A DNA stretch of 64,000 bases, taken from the NCBI GenBank assembly GCA_016292135.1, contig JAEFAZ010000005.1:1-64000 (forward strand). Reading direction: 5' to 3'. Origin of the DNA: Saccharofermentans sp. (GTDB lineage: Bacteria > Bacillota > Clostridia > Saccharofermentanales > Saccharofermentanaceae). Under the pieces are notes generated by a model, which was given only the letters and a program-made list of their open reading frames with translations, did not search any database and was not told where the DNA came from. Made by a program: the position numbers and the translations under genes. How positions within the stretch are numbered: the stretch's first letter is position 1; each line of letters starts with the position of its first letter. Below are positions 37,030 through 46,078 of this stretch, in pieces.

Positions 37030-38448
37030 ATGAGAAGCAGATTATCAAAGAGAGACGGGATCGCATTATGTATTGTCCTTGCAGTATATCTTTGCATCGC
37101 CGTCATAACCGGCCTAAACCACGAGCCTTGGGCAGATGAAGCCCAAGGCTGGCTTCTCGCACGTGATAACGACCTCTTGGGCATCGTTATGGCTGAACGC
37201 TATGAAGGAACCCTGCCGACCTGGCATTTCATCATCAAGTTCTTTCAGTTTCTGGGGCTTCCCTATGATCATTTCTTTGTAATTCCGGTCTTGATCGCTT
37301 CCATTGGCATCATACTGCTGTTTTTGACTGATGCCCCCTTTATCTGCAAGATAATGCTGCCTTTCTCCTTCTATGTCCTCTATCAGGAGTCGGTGGTAGC
37401 GCGACAGTACTGTCTTATCTTCCCCGCCATGATGCTGATAGTCCTCACTTTTAAGGATCGTAAGATCAAACCCGTAAGGTTCTTCCTGTCGCTTTTCGCG
37501 ATCTTGAGTACAAGTTCATACGGTGTCGTTATCAGCTGCTCCTTCATGCTCTGGGAATTCATCTGCCTTGTCAAGGACCACTTCTCCAAGGATAAGAGTG
37601 ATAACGAACCCTTGTCTTCCCGCTACCGCATAGCTTTCTGGACATCTTCCATAGTCCTGGTTGCGATCATATTCTTATCTGTTCCGCCCGACGACTGTTC
37701 TTTCGGAGCGGTCTTCAACCATAACATCATCATCTCGGCAACCGCCACATTCCTTTTCTATGTGGACAATGTTTTGTGGGGCATCATTTTTCTGATCAGT
37801 TTCATCGCGGCCTTGATCATATATTTCAGGCATAATATCATCCAGATCCTGGTCTATATCGTGCCTCTTACTCTCTATCTTTTCGTCTTCTACCACCAGC
37901 GCTGGCATCTGCCCTATCTGTTCTTTCTGGTGGTCAGCCTTATGATAATCTTCAAAGACAAAGCGGATCTTGTGATAAACAAAGACCGTAAGCCGCTAAA
38001 CCTGATACTCAGCACCTATTTCATCGTTCTTCTCGTAATACAATGTGCCTGCGGCTTATATTCTTGTTATCTTGACTATTGCAAACCCTATTATCCTGCC
38101 AAGAAGATGGCGGAATTCATTAAGCCTTATGTCGATTCTGGCGCGACCATTGACGGCTTCGGCTTCCTTCCTGTATCAGTGAAGCCCTACTTTGACCGCG
38201 AGATCTATGCAAACAATCCATCTGACAAGCGTTATTACATCTGGAGCGTGAATTACTCTTACTATGAACTCTCATCACCGCCCGCCGATATCATCGTAGC
38301 ATCATACGAAGGCTTTGATGACCCGGATGACCTTTATGACATGATCACGTTTGAAGGATACGCCATCTACAAGTTCAGCGCCATCAACGAGAACAACCTG
38401 TCCATATATGTCAGGAAGGATCTGAATACCATTACCGATCGAAGCTGA
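37030..38448 (+). CDS. GT-C family membrane glycosyltransferase
   Basis: The 472-residue protein has about eleven membrane helices. Its first extracytoplasmic loop has NHEPWADEAQGWLLAR (near residue 29), a form of the acidic GT-C motif, followed by EGTLPTWH. Such enzymes use polyprenyl-phosphate-linked sugars to decorate envelope glycans or proteins. I chose the ATG at 37030, six bases after AGGGA. It converges on a paralogue (38432-39952) that has HEPWFDESRAWELAK at the same place and GHPILWYL in place of GTLPTWH. The two reading frames overlap by 17 bases at their 3' ends. Acceptor and sugar are unknown. Confidence 0.75.
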   Translation: MRSRLSKRDGIALCIVLAVYLCIAVITGLNHEPWADEAQGWLLARDNDLLGIVMAERYEGTLPTWHFIIKFFQFLGLPYDHFFVIPVLIASIGIILLFLTDAPFICKIMLPFSFYVLYQESVVARQYCLIFPAMMLIVLTFKDRKIKPVRFFLSLFAILSTSSYGVVISCSFMLWEFICLVKDHFSKDKSDNEPLSSRYRIAFWTSSIVLVAIIFLSVPPDDCSFGAVFNHNIIISATATFLFYVDNVLWGIIFLISFIAALIIYFRHNIIQILVYIVPLTLYLFVFYHQRWHLPYLFFLVVSLMIIFKDKADLVINKDRKPLNLILSTYFIVLLVIQCACGLYSCYLDYCKPYYPAKKMAEFIKPYVDSGATIDGFGFLPVSVKPYFDREIYANNPSDKRYYIWSVNYSYYELSSPPADIIVASYEGFDDPDDLYDMITFEGYAIYKFSAINENNLSIYVRKDLNTITDRS

Positions 38449-39952
38449 TCTTCATTATCCCGAATCTCTCGAGACCATAGTAGTAGAAGACATCATCTGC
38501 CGACTCATAGAGGATCTCATGGTCATAGCCGGCGGAAATATAATCCGTATCCCTGTACTGTTCGGGGAATGTCGGGCTGTCGGTCAAAGGATAAAGAACA
38601 TAGATCTCTTTGAGGCCGGGGTTGGAATCCTTAACGAACTGTGTGGGATTTGCTCCTCCCGTATATTCGGTTAGCCTCTCATTCCAGAATGTAACATCGT
38701 CTTTTACAGTGTGACCGTCAACCGTAAGCAACACTCTTCCTTCATTAAGGTAAGGCAATACGGTCTCACCCGGACAGGCACAATAATCGTAGATGACAGC
38801 ATCCTGAGGAAGACTGTTTATTGCTTCAGCCGTCTTTCCTGCATCTGAGAAAGGGAAATTAAAGTCATCGTAAAGGATCTTGCCGTGATATATCCACATG
38901 CCGGCCGTAAGGGCAACGGCAGCAACAAGAGGCAATATCATAAAAGCCGCGCCGCTGATCGTCTTATCCTTCCCTCCGTATATGTTCCAGAGCATGAACA
39001 AGGCAAAATAACCGATAAGGAAGTAGCCTCTGGAATCCGAGGAATAAAAGTGACAGATCACCGCGTATCCTATGCAGGCTATGAGGAACACGACTATAGA
39101 TGCGGCTGCGGGACGGAGCTCAAATTTGTAAAGGACCAAAACAAAGTATATGACCGTAAGTAGAAGTGATGCTATCAGGCAATACATACCCGCGGTTCCC
39201 GTAAGCAGGAAGAGCTGAACAAAGAAAGGAAATACGAATCCTTCCATCCCCATCGCGCCTGACGTCAGGATCCTGTGCTCGAATATCCTGCTGAATTCCA
39301 CGAAGTAGAAAAGGGCGCTGATGAAAGGGATCAGGAGCGCCATCATGATCCTGAGCGCCTTTTTCGAGTCTTTGCGGAGCAACAGCAAGGCTTCTGTCAG
39401 ACTGACGACACATACCGCGAAACAAAATCCTACGACAAATACATGAGTCTGGATGAGCAAAGCCACGGTTATGCATAATCTGAACGGGTGATCCTTCCGG
39501 TCTTCAAAGAAGAGCGTCGTGAGGATGATAAGGAGAGCTGAAAGACAGTAACTCCTGGATATCACGGGATAAAAATAGAAACATACCGGCGAAAAGAGCA
39601 GAACACCACGTAAGATCAGATTTGTCATGCTCTTGTTTTTCGGGTAGTAGAGCAACAATCCTGCCGCAGTGATCATAACGTTTGCCGACAGAAAAGAGAT
39701 CGAAGCATATGGGAAACCCAAACGGGCAAAGGGCATAAGGAAGAGATACCAGAGTATGGGATGTCCCTCGTTGGACAGGATCTCCTGAAAGTTCGTAAGA
39801 TCCATGATCTTCGCAAGTTCCCAGGCTCTGGACTCATCGAACCAGGGTTCATGCCTCATGGCAAATACGATCATGGAAAGGGCATAGATAATAAAACATG
39901 CCGTCTTTACCGCGATCCGGGATCTGCTTTCCTTTAGCTTCAATCTAGTCAT
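38432..39952 (-). CDS. GT-C family membrane glycosyltransferase, paralogue
   Basis: The 506-residue protein shares its plan with the convergent gene: one helix, an extracytoplasmic loop with RHEPWFDESRAWELAK (near residue 33) and NEGHPILWY, then about ten more helices and a soluble C-terminal domain of about 150 residues containing ICDY-like IYDYCACPGE. It should transfer a sugar from a lipid carrier on the outer face of the membrane. It is separated from the YunG-like gene upstream by four bases, so these and the TPM-domain gene form one minus-strand operon. Sugar and acceptor are unknown. Confidence 0.75.
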   Translation of the reverse strand: MTRLKLKESRSRIAVKTACFIIYALSMIVFAMRHEPWFDESRAWELAKIMDLTNFQEILSNEGHPILWYLFLMPFARLGFPYASISFLSANVMITAAGLLLYYPKNKSMTNLILRGVLLFSPVCFYFYPVISRSYCLSALLIILTTLFFEDRKDHPFRLCITVALLIQTHVFVVGFCFAVCVVSLTEALLLLRKDSKKALRIMMALLIPFISALFYFVEFSRIFEHRILTSGAMGMEGFVFPFFVQLFLLTGTAGMYCLIASLLLTVIYFVLVLYKFELRPAAASIVVFLIACIGYAVICHFYSSDSRGYFLIGYFALFMLWNIYGGKDKTISGAAFMILPLVAAVALTAGMWIYHGKILYDDFNFPFSDAGKTAEAINSLPQDAVIYDYCACPGETVLPYLNEGRVLLTVDGHTVKDDVTFWNERLTEYTGGANPTQFVKDSNPGLKEIYVLYPLTDSPTFPEQYRDTDYISAGYDHEILYESADDVFYYYGLERFGIMKISFDR

Positions 39953-39956
39953 AGGA

Positions 39957-40403
39957 TCAGTTTTCCGTATATTCCTTTAATTTTTTTCTAAGCATTTCAT
40001 AGCGGAGCCTTTTTTCTTCCTTGGCAAAATGCACTTCACGGAACTGTTCGGGATTATCCTTATAATCCAGGACCTCATCCCCGAACTGTTCGCTGGTAAG
40101 ATCGAAAACACACTCCCCTATCACATTATAGCAGTGAAAGTTCCCGCCGTCTCTCGGGATGCCGTAGACTTTACCGCCGAAGATATCCTGAACCAGAAAA
40201 GCAGTAATGGAACACTGTCCCCAGGTCTTATTGTCTTCGGACCACTCGTCTCTCATCCTCGGGGCGCAGGTATCAGCACACCATAAGAAGGACAGGGCAT
40301 CGTAAAGGTCTTTCGGATCAAGGATACCCGGGAATTCACCCGTTATATTCTGACAATCACAGTTATCCCATCCATAGAAAACATATGTCTTATCACTTTT
40401 CAT
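39957..40403 (-). CDS. YunG-like protein
   Basis: The 148-residue soluble protein resembles Bacillus YunG, an uncharacterised family. The shared plan is a Leu-rich helix with LSFLWCADTCAPRMRDEW, then NKTWGQCSITAFLVQDIFGG, then a His-Cys-Tyr-Asn segment (NFHCYNVIG), and VFDLTSEQF. A conserved Cys followed later by His and Asp is reminiscent of papain-like or transglutaminase-like hydrolases, but catalysis has not been shown and that is my inference. The gene sits four bases after the TPM-domain gene's stop and four before the GT-C paralogue, so all three are probably co-expressed. Confidence 0.7.
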   Translation of the reverse strand: MKSDKTYVFYGWDNCDCQNITGEFPGILDPKDLYDALSFLWCADTCAPRMRDEWSEDNKTWGQCSITAFLVQDIFGGKVYGIPRDGGNFHCYNVIGECVFDLTSEQFGDEVLDYKDNPEQFREVHFAKEEKRLRYEMLRKKLKEYTEN

Positions 40404-40406
40404 GTT

Positions 40407-41522
40407 CTATTCCTCCTCTCCGGGACTCTTAAAGATACCCTTGATCCTTTGTGACAAGGGCAGTTCCGAATCGTCTATATCTTCCGCTCTTACTTTCCCG
40501 CTGTATGGATCAGATCCGAAAGGATCTGTGTTCTCTATCCGGGGAGAGTTGTTTGTGATGATCTCGGTCTCCTCTTCAGCTCCGATCGGAGCTCCGCAGT
40601 GAGGGCAGCTGCTGAATGCTCCTTTGACATAACTCCCGCCGCAGGAAGAGCATTTCAGTTCACGCGCGTTCAGACCAACACGGACAGCACCTTTATATTT
40701 TTTCATCTTGAGAAGGCTCTTGATCATGATAAAAGCATGCAAAAGGAGGAACAATAATACCAAGACCGCGGGAACTGCTTTCCTGACATTAAAGTAAGGC
40801 TTCATGATCCGGGATTCGATGCTGTCAAATGCCAGCACCACGGATCCCGCCACATCAGGTCTGTCACCTTCAGCCAGGTGCTTGTTCAGATTATGGTTGA
40901 AGATATCGCGGCAGTCCTTGCTCAGAAGATCATCTGTATTATCCCCCTGCATTCCTTCCCAGTAGTACTTGTCCCCGTCTTCAGGAGACTCCGGTTCGGA
41001 ATATACGATCAGCCAGTGGTCCTCATCGCCGAAATGATCAAGGTAACAATCATATGCAAACTCCTCGAGAGATCCATAAATGCCGCCCTCCCAGTCCTCA
41101 TTGTTGACGGTAACAAGAGCCGGACTTATACCGGTCCGGTCGAAGAAGTCCTTCATAGTACGGTCAAGTTCATCTCTTTCTCCCAGTACATTTGCGTTAT
41201 CCTCGATCACGATACTTGTCTCGTAGCCGGTATCGAGCCTTACAGGCCGGTTATAGACCCCGCTAAAAAGCGGGAAAAGGAATGCGAAAAAAGGGATATA
41301 AGCGAGCAGTATAAGAAATCTCCACTTGGACGCGCCCTTGGCCGGGTCCGAATTCGAATAGATGTAACGGGGCTGTCCGTTCTCATAATAGACGTACCTG
41401 TCAGCTCCCGGAAAATAATTCTCGCTAGTATGGTAAGACGATCCCCCCGAACCGCTCCCGCTGTCGAATGAACCGCCGCCTCCGCCAAAGGAACCTCCGC
41501 CCCCGCCTGATGAATGTGGCAT
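40407..41522 (-). CDS. TPM-domain membrane protein with glycine-rich N-terminus and zinc ribbon
   Basis: The 371-residue protein starts with a Gly/Ser-rich stretch (about 4-30), then a membrane helix (about 69-87). A TPM-type domain follows (about 100-250) with IEDNANVLGERDELDRTM and the GDEDHWLIVYS strand. A second helix lies near 272-293, and a C-terminal zinc ribbon has CSSCGGSY and CPHCGAP near 310-330. TPM domains occur in membrane-linked proteins of varied role, including photosystem repair factors in plants. The soluble TPM part is probably outside and the zinc ribbon inside. It is first in the operon with the YunG-like and GT-C genes. Confidence 0.75.
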   Translation of the reverse strand: MPHSSGGGGGSFGGGGGSFDSGSGSGGSSYHTSENYFPGADRYVYYENGQPRYIYSNSDPAKGASKWRFLILLAYIPFFAFLFPLFSGVYNRPVRLDTGYETSIVIEDNANVLGERDELDRTMKDFFDRTGISPALVTVNNEDWEGGIYGSLEEFAYDCYLDHFGDEDHWLIVYSEPESPEDGDKYYWEGMQGDNTDDLLSKDCRDIFNHNLNKHLAEGDRPDVAGSVVLAFDSIESRIMKPYFNVRKAVPAVLVLLFLLLHAFIMIKSLLKMKKYKGAVRVGLNARELKCSSCGGSYVKGAFSSCPHCGAPIGAEEETEIITNNSPRIENTDPFGSDPYSGKVRAEDIDDSELPLSQRIKGIFKSPGEEE

Positions 41523-41655
41523 AAACCTACCCTCCTCTTATTCACATACTAAATAATCTACACCAAAACCCATGTCTGTTGCACATGCTTTTTGAGCGAG
41601 ATCCGTCTCATCATTGTTAATCGGATAAATTTTATTGTTTTTCGATAAAAAAGTG

Positions 41656-41684
41656 TTGATTTACAAAAACCCTTGTGTTATATT
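41656..41684 (+). promoter_or_regulatory. Promoter of the DUF2975-XRE operon
   Basis: TTGATT (41656-41661) and TATATT (41679-41684) are spaced by 17 bases, 45 bases before the ATG at 41729. It is one of the better sigma-A-type promoters in the window. Confidence 0.65.
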
Positions 41685-41728
41685 GCAGTTAGTGAAGAAT
41701 GATCCTCAGTTATAGAAAGGGGTTTTAC

Positions 41729-42199
41729 ATGGCAAATAACGAAGAGAAGAAATACAGTTCAACTGTCATACGTCTCAGCAAGCTCGCCTCGATCATATTC
41801 ATCGCGCTCATCGTGATGGCTGATATCGGCGGTTATTTCATAGCAAAGTATGTCACTTACTGCTGGATCGAAAAGTTCGACATCATGTCGCTCGTACTGA
41901 CAACGATCGTATTCTATGTTGCCACCGTCTGCGGTTACATCGTGATCTTCAGCGTATATAAGCTCCTTTCCAACATGGAAAAAGACATCGTCTTCGACAA
42001 CGGCAACACTAAGCTGATGGGCTACATTACGGCCGGTCTCGTCGCCTGCGGAATAGCCTGTGCATGCGAGACGATAGTCTGGCCGGGTGCGATATTCCTG
42101 AGCATCGTCGTCTGGTTCATAGCTCTTATCGTACTCTGCGTTAAGACTGCTTTCGATAAGGCTATAATGATGAAAGATGAAATGGATCTTACGATCTGA
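41729..42199 (+). CDS. DUF2975 membrane protein
   Basis: The 156-residue protein has four predicted membrane helices (about 12-34, 52-76, 96-115 and 119-140) and the DUF2975 layout. Members such as Bacillus YoaS are encoded next to a small XRE regulator, and the same pair occurs here: the regulator gene starts 14 bases after this stop. The function of the pair is unknown; membrane control of the regulator is possible but is inference. AAAGGGG precedes the ATG at 41729. Confidence 0.8.
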   Translation: MANNEEKKYSSTVIRLSKLASIIFIALIVMADIGGYFIAKYVTYCWIEKFDIMSLVLTTIVFYVATVCGYIVIFSVYKLLSNMEKDIVFDNGNTKLMGYITAGLVACGIACACETIVWPGAIFLSIVVWFIALIVLCVKTAFDKAIMMKDEMDLTI

Positions 42200-42213
42200 C
42201 GGAGGTGACCTAA

Positions 42214-42426
42214 ATGATAATTGTTAATCTTGATGTTATGATGGCCCGCCGTAAGATGTCATCCGGAGAACTCGCCAACAGGATCGGGATCACACAGGCG
42301 AACCTTTCGATATTGAAAAACCAGAAAGCCAAAGCCGTAAGGTTCTCGACTTTAAACGATATCTGTAAAGCATTGGACTGCCAACCGGGAGATATTCTGG
42401 AATACCAGCCTGACCCGGAAGACTGA
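42214..42426 (+). CDS. Small XRE-family (Cro/CI) regulator, YozG-like
   Basis: The 70-residue protein is one helix-turn-helix domain: SGELANRIGITQANLSILKN is the DNA-binding part, and the tail ALDCQPGDILEYQPD is typical of YozG-like regulators. GGAGG lies eight bases before the ATG. It is paired with a DUF2975 gene upstream and followed after 35 bases by a DUF4173 membrane protein, so the three likely form one operon. It could autoregulate the promoter at 41656-41684. Confidence 0.88.
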   Translation: MIIVNLDVMMARRKMSSGELANRIGITQANLSILKNQKAKAVRFSTLNDICKALDCQPGDILEYQPDPED

Positions 42427-42461
42427 TGATCACATAACAATCTGAACCTAGGAGAGAAACT

Positions 42462-44060
42462 ATGGAAAATATAGTTGCTGTACAAACGCGCCCTGAAAAC
42501 CTGAACAAGAGCTCTGGAAGATGGGGGATCGGCCTTGCCTTCCCCATGGCATTCCTCTATGTGAGACTGTTCTTATTCGGACTGAATTCATATGGCAAGC
42601 CTGCCGACGGGATAGCCAAGTTCATCTTCTGCTGCCTGTTCATCGCATGGAATGAAGCAGTGCTCTCAGGCCGGTGCAAACAGAGAAAGCTCACCAGATC
42701 GGATATATTCTGGTATCTGTCGCTCATCCTGTCCTGTTCCCTGCTATACTTCGCTCCCGAATACGGACTTGCGGTCTTTGTGCTCCACATTATCGTGTTC
42801 TACACAACTGCCGTAAGATCCCGCGGACTCCTGATGGGAAAGACATCCTGCTATATCATCGGTGATCTTTTCATAACCACGATCATAAGGCCTTTCGCAA
42901 ACTTTGTAAGGGTCTTTCAGGACACAAGCCTCTTTGCAGGCGGAAAGAAGAACAAGGGCAAAGCAGGAATAGGTGTCCTTGCGGCACTCTTCATCATCCC
43001 GGCCTTCTTTATCGCGCTCTACCTCCTGGGCAATATCGATCCGACATTCGGCAAGGTCTTATCAAACATCACGGACTACATCTCGGCAAACGAGCTCGGA
43101 ATGGATCTGGCTTCTCTCATACTGGCATGGCCTGTCGGTATGTACCTTTACGGCATGCTCGCAGGATGCGCCCGCAAGGACGAAGAAGAGATGCTGCAGG
43201 ACGGCATCCGTACAGATGCCTTTTTCGATAAGCTGCGTGCTGCACCGGTCGCGATAAGCAGAGTGCTCCTGGTCCTTTTCGACCTGCTCTACATCATATT
43301 CTTCTGTTTCAGGGGCAACTACTACTTTGACTCCTTCCGGGGCAGGATCGGCGAAGGGTTTACCCTTGCAGAATATGCAAGACAGGGCTTCTTCGAACTC
43401 TGCGGCATCATGGCGGTCAACCTGTTCGTATTCTGCGTGATCAGGTTCCTCACCCTGAAGGAAGAATACATGTCAGTATTCAACAAGATCCTCCTCACGC
43501 TCCTGATGTGCGAGAGCCTTATATTTGCCGTCTCTTCCCTGTCCAAGCTCATACTCTACTTTTCGATCTACGGATACACGGCCAAGAGGATACTCGCCAT
43601 GTGGGGAACGGTCTTCCTCGGAGCAGGCTGCCTGCTGGTAATCCTCTCATTGTTCATCGAAAAGAAGGACTATATGCGCATCTGGACCGTCATTACCGTG
43701 TCGACTTATATCATCATGTGCATAGCATCAGGGATCTTCAGTTTTACCGGCGGCGAGGTCAACAGATGCGAGGTCCAGCTTGCTGTAAATGAAGACGTAA
43801 GCTCCGTTACCTGGACTTTCTACGACTATGACGGCGATCAGATAAAGACATATACCGAGAACGGTTCGGGCAGTGATCATGTCGGCATGAACGAGTACCT
43901 CTTCTGCGATAAGCCTTCCAATTACGACTACTACACGATAACCATCACCAGGAAGGACGGCGTAAAAAGGAAAGTCGATAATTTCCACGAGAAATATCAG
44001 GATACGATAATCAGGATCACCGAAAACGATAACGGGATATATCACAGTTCAATAAGGTAA
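42462..44060 (+). CDS. DUF4173/DUF4153-like membrane protein
   Basis: The 532-residue protein has about twelve helices and a soluble C-terminal domain of about 100 residues. The segment AEYARQGFFELCGIMAVN near residue 305 is typical of the DUF4173 group. No enzymatic function is known for the family. AGGAG lies about seven bases before the ATG. The gene is probably co-transcribed with the DUF2975 and XRE genes, an arrangement I believe recurs in Clostridia. Confidence 0.75.
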   Translation: MENIVAVQTRPENLNKSSGRWGIGLAFPMAFLYVRLFLFGLNSYGKPADGIAKFIFCCLFIAWNEAVLSGRCKQRKLTRSDIFWYLSLILSCSLLYFAPEYGLAVFVLHIIVFYTTAVRSRGLLMGKTSCYIIGDLFITTIIRPFANFVRVFQDTSLFAGGKKNKGKAGIGVLAALFIIPAFFIALYLLGNIDPTFGKVLSNITDYISANELGMDLASLILAWPVGMYLYGMLAGCARKDEEEMLQDGIRTDAFFDKLRAAPVAISRVLLVLFDLLYIIFFCFRGNYYFDSFRGRIGEGFTLAEYARQGFFELCGIMAVNLFVFCVIRFLTLKEEYMSVFNKILLTLLMCESLIFAVSSLSKLILYFSIYGYTAKRILAMWGTVFLGAGCLLVILSLFIEKKDYMRIWTVITVSTYIIMCIASGIFSFTGGEVNRCEVQLAVNEDVSSVTWTFYDYDGDQIKTYTENGSGSDHVGMNEYLFCDKPSNYDYYTITITRKDGVKRKVDNFHEKYQDTIIRITENDNGIYHSSIR

Positions 44061-44107
44061 TATTGGTCAACGGAAAAGATACTGGAATAAGGGATCGTTG
44101 ATCAATA
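44061..44107. repeat. Inverted repeat between convergent genes
   Basis: TATTGGTCAACG (44061-44072) and CGTTGATCAATA (44096-44107) pair over 12 bases with one G-T, around a 23-base loop. It starts at the DUF4173 stop and includes the DUF2142 stop. No T-run follows on either side, so it may be a Rho-dependent or RNA-processing end. Confidence 0.5.
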
Positions 44108-46078
44108 TACCGTGTGGATCCAGAACATTACAAGACAATAAAAGTTGCATAAGGCTATGGCGAAAGCCATAGTCTTTTTGTATCCGATATTGACCGGCTT
44201 CGAAGGTCTGGCAAGCCCGATGATAACAGCGACGGCACACGGCAGGAAATATCTACCGGATACGCCTGTCAATACCGATGCGCCGACTTCCGTCCAGTAT
44301 AGATATTCGCTCACGAGAACCAGGAGCGCTGAGATTACAGGCGGGATCAGCCATATCATCCATGACCATTTCTTCCTGTCAGGAGAACCCCTGTTGATCG
44401 AGAAAATAACGTATGTCAACACAGCCATTATGACCAAAGGAATGAGGTGAGATGTGTATATGTTCTCGTTACCGATGTTAAGCCCGATCATATCGAAAAG
44501 ATATTTTCCGGAATTCACTATCATGCCGCATACCGCCTTGATGAAAGGCAGCGGATCCATAAGCATATATTCCTTTTGACGGTAGTGATTGGACCAGTTG
44601 CCCAGAAGGAGATTATACCTGGTGGTGACCGTAAGCCACATGAAGCACATAAGGATCGATGACAATGCAAATATGGCTATCGATGCAATATATTTGCTGT
44701 CTTCACCGAACTTTTTCTTCGGGATGAAGAAAAGAATCAGTGCAAGAGGAGCGTAGACCAGTTTAATGCCACACATCAGCACGGTAACGATAAACAGTAA
44801 AGCAAGGTGTTTTATCCCCATAGGCCCGTCGAGTTTGTAGCGCATATAGAGCACCAGAGCACAGAAGATAAATATCAACGCGGTTATAAACGCATCCGGT
44901 GAACACGATACCGAATCCTGAAGCATGAACGGGAAACAGGATATCAGCATGAATATCTCCTTGCCGCAAGGAGTGATCCTGATCGCGAGCAGCACCATAC
45001 AGAACACTGCGATCATGTTCGCTATCCTTGCAAAGTACATGATCACAAAAGGTCTGTTCGTAAACAACTCGGCAACTTTTATTCCGATCACCTGCGGAAT
45101 GTATAAAAACGGAACATTTAAGGAAGTATTGGTATAATCGACTTCCCTTAGGTCGTTTTCATCTATTACCAGGCTCTTTAGCTGTCTGTCATGATCCCTC
45201 TGCCCGGAGTGATGCCAGTTACGGTCCTGTTCATTTTTGTAAGAGTACAAAGCCGAAGGAAGCACGGCTCCCCCCTGCCCATTATCTCCGATCACATCCG
45301 ATATCAGGTGACCGTGGGCGATTTCATAAGATCTGAGAAAGTGATCGGCTTCATCGTTGACCGAACACTGGGGGACGATAAAAGAATACATAACCAGCAA
45401 AACGGCATAGAACACTGCAAATCCGGTGACAAGCTTGTCCTTGCTTGATCTGAAAAACGTTTTGTTAAGGATCATGATCAGTATTGAAGCCAGTATCAGG
45501 ATAAAAAGAAGGATAGCAGGTATCAGGATCATCTTGATCAGCGGAACCTTCTCATAGATAAGTACATGGCAGGCCGGCCCCGCCTCAGGGACACCGTTGA
45601 TGCTGCATTTGCCGATCCCTTCCTTCGTGCCGGTATAAACTCCTATACCGTTGCGGTCCTCGCTCCCTTCAACACCCAGTTCGAACGAATAAACGCTGTT
45701 TTTCTTTATGCTAACCGGCTCATCAAAATAGAAATACTTATATTCGGTGTAAAGGATCGACATGGCAGGCTCTTCATGTGAATAAATGAGCTTGCCGTCC
45801 TCCTTGAAAAAAACTTTAAGAGTACTTACGGGATTCGGGGTCTCCTGGGTCAGGAAGACAGCAAAGCCATAGAGCTTATCCTCCCCTTCATCGATCCTGA
45901 CGATCTGCTCCAATGTATCCTGATCGGAAATGAAAGCACTTTCCTTCTCGTAGGGAATGAACTCGGATGTTCTCTGGTTTTCGTATTTGAGGGACATGCA
46001 GCTTATGACCGCGACAAAAAGAGCCAGAAGCGACACTACAGCTGATATAACTATCTTTGCGATCTTACTTTTGTTCAC
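44102..46078 (-). CDS. DUF2142 family membrane protein
   Basis: The 658-residue protein has a first helix (about 8-28), an extracytoplasmic beta-rich domain (about 35-185), and then about eleven helices. The DUF2142 hallmark is VPQCSVNDEADHFLRSYEIAHG near residue 240, an acidic loop after a helix as in GT-C enzymes. Members are linked to wall polysaccharide synthesis; the precise role is unknown. Translation starts at a GTG eight bases after GGGG, and the first 14 bases overlap the upstream YfhO-like gene, so the two are coupled. Confidence 0.85.
   Translation of the reverse strand: MNKSKIAKIVISAVVSLLALFVAVISCMSLKYENQRTSEFIPYEKESAFISDQDTLEQIVRIDEGEDKLYGFAVFLTQETPNPVSTLKVFFKEDGKLIYSHEEPAMSILYTEYKYFYFDEPVSIKKNSVYSFELGVEGSEDRNGIGVYTGTKEGIGKCSINGVPEAGPACHVLIYEKVPLIKMILIPAILLFILILASILIMILNKTFFRSSKDKLVTGFAVFYAVLLVMYSFIVPQCSVNDEADHFLRSYEIAHGHLISDVIGDNGQGGAVLPSALYSYKNEQDRNWHHSGQRDHDRQLKSLVIDENDLREVDYTNTSLNVPFLYIPQVIGIKVAELFTNRPFVIMYFARIANMIAVFCMVLLAIRITPCGKEIFMLISCFPFMLQDSVSCSPDAFITALIFIFCALVLYMRYKLDGPMGIKHLALLFIVTVLMCGIKLVYAPLALILFFIPKKKFGEDSKYIASIAIFALSSILMCFMWLTVTTRYNLLLGNWSNHYRQKEYMLMDPLPFIKAVCGMIVNSGKYLFDMIGLNIGNENIYTSHLIPLVIMAVLTYVIFSINRGSPDRKKWSWMIWLIPPVISALLVLVSEYLYWTEVGASVLTGVSGRYFLPCAVAVIIGLARPSKPVNIGYKKTMAFAIALCNFYCLVMFWIHTVY

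Noticed and set aside
44061..44107. Intrinsic terminator at the DUF4173/DUF2142 junction
   Set aside because: The stem is good but has a 23-base loop and no T-run on either strand, so it is reported as an inverted repeat only.
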